Positions 6,495-8,771 of a stretch of DNA of 8,771 bases are shown one piece after another (position 1 is the stretch's first letter; each line of letters opens with the position of its first letter). Made by a program: the position numbers and the translations under genes. Source of the DNA: Burkholderiales bacterium (lineage in GTDB: Bacteria > Pseudomonadota > Gammaproteobacteria > Burkholderiales > Casimicrobiaceae); contig JAITBX010000020.1 in NCBI GenBank assembly GCA_031283405.1, forward strand, positions 1 through 8,771. The letters run 5' to 3'. The notes under the pieces are model-generated. The model was given only the letters and a program-made list of their open reading frames with translations. It had not been told where the DNA came from and did no database searches.

Positions 6495-7157
6495 TCAATG
6501 CGGCGAAGGGCAGGCGGTACTTTGAACGGCGCTGTCGGCAAAGCGAGGCGGCAGTTCGCGCAGACGCTGTTCCAATTCTGGCGAAGCATTGGAGACGACG
6601 AAAAAAACAGAGGTGGCGGCGCCGCGCGGCATCACTTTGACGCCGCTGATTTTTTTATTGGTGAGCGATGCGGCGCGCGACTGAGCACCCTGCTCAGAGC
6701 TGAACACGCCGAGCGACAACGCAAAAGTTGCGCCTGCTTCCGGTCCCGGCTCCAGCACGGAAATGTCGCTGACGCCTTGACGGCGCAATTCGTTGGCGCG
6801 GTTGACGGCGGCGGCGCGGCTGCTGATATTATCAATGCTTACCAGCCATGAACGCGGCGACCCCTGGCGGCGGGTTTCCTGAAATGGCCCGATGTTGGGA
6901 ATGCGATTGAGCGCGGTGCGCGCGTTGTCGAGTTGCGCTTCGGCAAGCGGCCCCCATTCAAGGCAGGTGATGACCGGTTCGGGAGCGGGCGCCGGCGCGA
7001 CCGGCACAGGTTCGCCCTCGGCCAGCGATTTCAACAACGTGACGCGCTCATCATTAAGCAGCGGCTGTTGCGGCGGCGGCGGCGGCGTGTTTTCGTTTCG
7101 CGCGTACAGGAACAGGACGACGTTGGCAAGCAGGAGAACGATCATTAAAAAGCGCAT
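6495..7157 (-). CDS. SPOR-domain protein with an N-terminal membrane anchor
   Basis: SPOR domains bind denuded peptidoglycan glycan strands, often at division sites; the exact role of this protein is not known to me. It is 220 residues long. Residues 3-19 form a single hydrophobic helix (FLMIVLLLANVVLFLYA) with little charge before it, followed by a Pro-rich segment (24-62) that includes five CCG codons in a row, so the bulk should lie in the periplasm. CLEWGP (65-70) is a motif I recall in betaproteobacterial proteins from this position. The SPOR-like region spans about 103-180, with two half-repeats: WLVSIDNISSRAAAVNRANE and FALSLGVFSSEQGAQSRA. The C-terminal tail is Pro/Ser/Cys-containing and unremarkable. 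It follows coaX, as in several betaproteobacteria, but a terminator separates them. The stretch just before ATG 7157 is CATAACCTCCC, with no Shine-Dalgarno. A second possible start at Met5 is no better supported. Confidence 0.78.
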   Translation of the reverse strand: MRFLMIVLLLANVVLFLYARNENTPPPPPQQPLLNDERVTLLKSLAEGEPVPVAPAPAPEPVITCLEWGPLAEAQLDNARTALNRIPNIGPFQETRRQGSPRSWLVSIDNISSRAAAVNRANELRRQGVSDISVLEPGPEAGATFALSLGVFSSEQGAQSRAASLTNKKISGVKVMPRGAATSVFFVVSNASPELEQRLRELPPRFADSAVQSTACPSPH

Positions 7158-7199
7158 GGGAGGTTATGAAAACAAAAAAGCGCGAAAAAGCAGGTGGCG

Positions 7200-7233
7200 A
7201 AAAAATACCGACGCCCCGCCGAGCGGGCGCGTC
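7200..7233 (-). terminator. Intrinsic terminator of the birA-coaX unit
   Basis: On the minus strand an outer stem of five pairs (GACGC with GCGTC) and an inner stem of five GC pairs (CCCGC with GCGGG) enclose the loop TCG, with one bulged G on the 5' side. GGTA and then six T follow. The 5' arm starts inside the coaX stop codon TGA. The stem is long and GC-rich, and the T-run is at a workable distance. It should end most birA-coaX transcripts and leave the SPOR gene needing its own promoter or read-through. Confidence 0.72.
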
Positions 7234-8020
7234 ACTCCGGCAGGTATTCCGGCGCAGCCAGCGCCAGAACGCCTTCCAACACAAGATTATCCACGATCGT
7301 CAACGGTTCTGACAGGTGGGGAAGAAAAGAAGGCGCGTCGCCGCCCGCGACATAGAGACGGACGTTGGCAACCTCCGCGCCGTGACGCGCGGCAAGTAGC
7401 GCCCGCATTTCGTTGATCGCCCCGCAAATGGCCTGAACGGCGCCGGAGAAAATCGCGTCTTCGGTCGTGGCCGGAAAATCGGCATAAACGCCGCGCGCGG
7501 ATTTCAGCGGCAGACCGGCGGTGTTGGCGGCGAGGCTATTGCGCATCAAGGTCGAGCCGGGCAGGATGAGGCCGCCCGGAAAAACGCCGTCGGCGGTCAA
7601 AGCGTCGATGGTGGCAGCTGTGCCGAGGCTGACCACCAGGCAGGGCATCATCAGCGCGCCGTCGGACTCGGCGCGGCGTTGCCGCCGGTACGCCGCGGCC
7701 AGCGCCGCCCAGCGGTCGGCGCCGAGACGGGACGGATTGGCGTAGCCGTTTTTGACGCCGGCGGCTTCGGCCTGCGGCGTCAGCCATTCGGCGCGGACGC
7801 GCCAACGCACCATTTGCGTTTCGATCTTGTGCTGCATAGCGTTGCCAGCGACGTTAACGCCGATTACACGCGACGGCTGGCCAATATTTTGCCAGTGAGT
7901 AAGCGCTAACACTCCAACACTGGAATTGGAAATGGAACCGGAAATCGACCAGCCGTGACGGTTGGCAACCGCCCATTTCAGGCGGGCATTACCGGCGTCG
8001 ATAACCAGGATAGAACCCAT
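7232..8020 (-). CDS. coaX: Type III pantothenate kinase CoaX
   Basis: CoaX phosphorylates pantothenate, the first step of coenzyme A synthesis, and belongs to the acetate/sugar kinase-Hsc70-actin (ASKHA) fold. The 262-residue protein is of usual length. It shows the N-terminal phosphate motif VIDAGNARLKWA (6-17) with Asp8, the SRLGADRWAALAAAY block (97-111) with Asp102, the VSLGTAATIDAL motif (130-141), GGLILPG (149-155) and VAGGDA (224-229). In Bordetella the homologue is known as Baf. A weak Shine-Dalgarno, AGG five bases before ATG, lies in the 6-base gap after birA plus the birA stop, so the two are surely one transcript. The pairing with birA is common in betaproteobacteria. The stop codon lies inside the stem of a strong terminator. 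Confidence 0.93.
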   Translation of the reverse strand: MGSILVIDAGNARLKWAVANRHGWSISGSISNSSVGVLALTHWQNIGQPSRVIGVNVAGNAMQHKIETQMVRWRVRAEWLTPQAEAAGVKNGYANPSRLGADRWAALAAAYRRQRRAESDGALMMPCLVVSLGTAATIDALTADGVFPGGLILPGSTLMRNSLAANTAGLPLKSARGVYADFPATTEDAIFSGAVQAICGAINEMRALLAARHGAEVANVRLYVAGGDAPSFLPHLSEPLTIVDNLVLEGVLALAAPEYLPE

Positions 8021-8026
8021 GACGAC

Positions 8027-8771
8027 CTAGGTTCGGCGCAGCGAAATTTCGCCGGCGGTGTAACGATCGCGGCGGCTGTCCTTGCCGACCGCCGTTCCTT
8101 CGACCAGCACCAGCGCGCCGCTGGCGTCCACTCCGGCGACCGTGCCGCGCACCGTTTGACCGTCCGGCAGCAACAATTTCACCGGCCGATTCTGATAAGC
8201 GTGCCGACGCTGCCATTCCGGCGCGAACGCGACAAAGCCGCGCTGGGCGTAATCGGCCAGCGCCGACACCATTTCCAGCAGACAACGCGCCAGCAGCGCC
8301 TCGCGCGTCGGCAGATTTTTCTTGAGCGACGCCAGATCGGACACCGCCTGCGGAATATCGACCCGCGCCGCTTTCGGCAACGTGAGATTGAGGCCGACGC
8401 CGACGACCGCTTGCGACGGCCCGAGCGCATCGCCGTTCAATTCCACCAGAATGCCGCCCAGCTTGTGGTAATGATGCACCAGATCGTTCGGCCATTTCAG
8501 TTCGATTCCGGCGAAACCTTCCTTTTCCAGCGCCCGCGCCACCGCCACACTCATCGCCAGCGACAAACCGGCCAGAAAACCAGCGCCCTGCTTGAAACGC
8601 CAGCCCAGCGAAAACATCAAACTGCTGCCGGGCAGACCCAACCACGGCTTGCCGCGACGGCCTCGCCCCTCGCTTTGCCATTCGGCAGTCAGCGCGAGCG
8701 CGTGAATGTCGTGGCGCGGAATCCGCCTCATCAACTCACTCGAAGTCGAATCGATTTGTTCGGCCCATTCG
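8027..8771 (-). CDS. birA: Biotin-protein ligase BirA, C-terminal portion (start beyond window edge)
   Basis: BirA activates biotin with ATP and attaches it to the biotin carboxyl carrier protein of acetyl-CoA carboxylase and similar enzymes. The frame is open to the right edge. The visible 247 residues begin EWAEQIDSTSSELMRR, which contains the family's substrate-site STN-like motif (here STS), so the real start lies outside the window; a TTG/ATG near 8734 is internal. Further motifs are the biotinyl-AMP loop SEGRGRRGKPWL, the LPGSSLMFSLGW block, KWPNDLV with the expected Lys, GGILVELNGD and VVGVGLNL. The C-terminal SH3-like domain is marked by RGTVAGVDASGALVLVEG. Whether an N-terminal repressor helix-turn-helix is present cannot be seen. 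It is followed after a few bases by coaX. Confidence 0.95.
   Translation of the reverse strand, partial: EWAEQIDSTSSELMRRIPRHDIHALALTAEWQSEGRGRRGKPWLGLPGSSLMFSLGWRFKQGAGFLAGLSLAMSVAVARALEKEGFAGIELKWPNDLVHHYHKLGGILVELNGDALGPSQAVVGVGLNLTLPKAARVDIPQAVSDLASLKKNLPTREALLARCLLEMVSALADYAQRGFVAFAPEWQRRHAYQNRPVKLLLPDGQTVRGTVAGVDASGALVLVEGTAVGKDSRRDRYTAGEISLRRT

Noticed and set aside
7071..7087. CGG-repeat tract as a phase-variation site
   Set aside because: It is a trinucleotide run of about five units coding for prolines; length changes would add or remove proline without shifting the frame.
7989..8681. A 230-codon minus-strand frame overlapping birA and coaX
   Set aside because: It is very rich in Arg, Gly and Ala with no domain, and overlaps two clear genes in another frame.

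Overview
The window is a tightly packed, single-direction stretch from a moderately GC-rich bacterium. Every gene I can support lies on the minus strand, so the transcription order runs from high to low coordinates: birA (cut by the right edge) > coaX > [terminator] > SPOR-domain protein > metH N-terminal part > mrr > metH C-terminal part > manC/algA > mfd (cut by the left edge). The birA-coaX-SPOR neighbourhood and the style of the MetH, ManC and Mfd proteins suggest a betaproteobacterium. This is inferred from recalled family patterns; no 16S or other marker is present.

Region by region: 8771-7200 holds two cofactor genes, biotin-protein ligase and type III pantothenate kinase, closed by a convincing intrinsic terminator that overlaps the coaX stop codon. 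7157-6495 encodes a small membrane-anchored SPOR-domain protein. 6467-1769 holds a cobalamin-dependent methionine synthase in two pieces, with an Mrr-type restriction endonuclease between them. 1772-267 encodes a bifunctional mannose-1-phosphate guanylyltransferase / mannose-6-phosphate isomerase that starts on an ATGA overlap with metH. 260-1 is the start of the transcription-repair coupling factor gene.

The main observation is the metH/mrr arrangement. The N-terminal piece (homocysteine domain, all three Zn cysteines present) and the C-terminal piece (folate, cobalamin and activation domains) together account for a whole MetH. mrr and its AT-rich flanks sit exactly in the inter-domain linker. 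If the ~0.99 kb between two copies of AGAT is removed in silico, the two pieces join in one frame and restore a linker of the same length as I recall in E. coli MetH. The C-terminal piece has no ATG or GTG start available before its folate domain: an in-frame stop lies two codons upstream, and only two TTG codons can serve. A Shine-Dalgarno-like GAGGA inside the end of mrr is placed to serve them. A mobile or selfish restriction gene therefore appears to have split a housekeeping enzyme at a tolerated linker and now carries the translation signals of the downstream half. The alternative is that metH was already split, as I recall for some betaproteobacteria, and mrr landed between the halves.

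No tRNA, rRNA, CRISPR array, insertion sequence, transposase or integrase was recognised. No gap without a gene exceeds about 75 bases.
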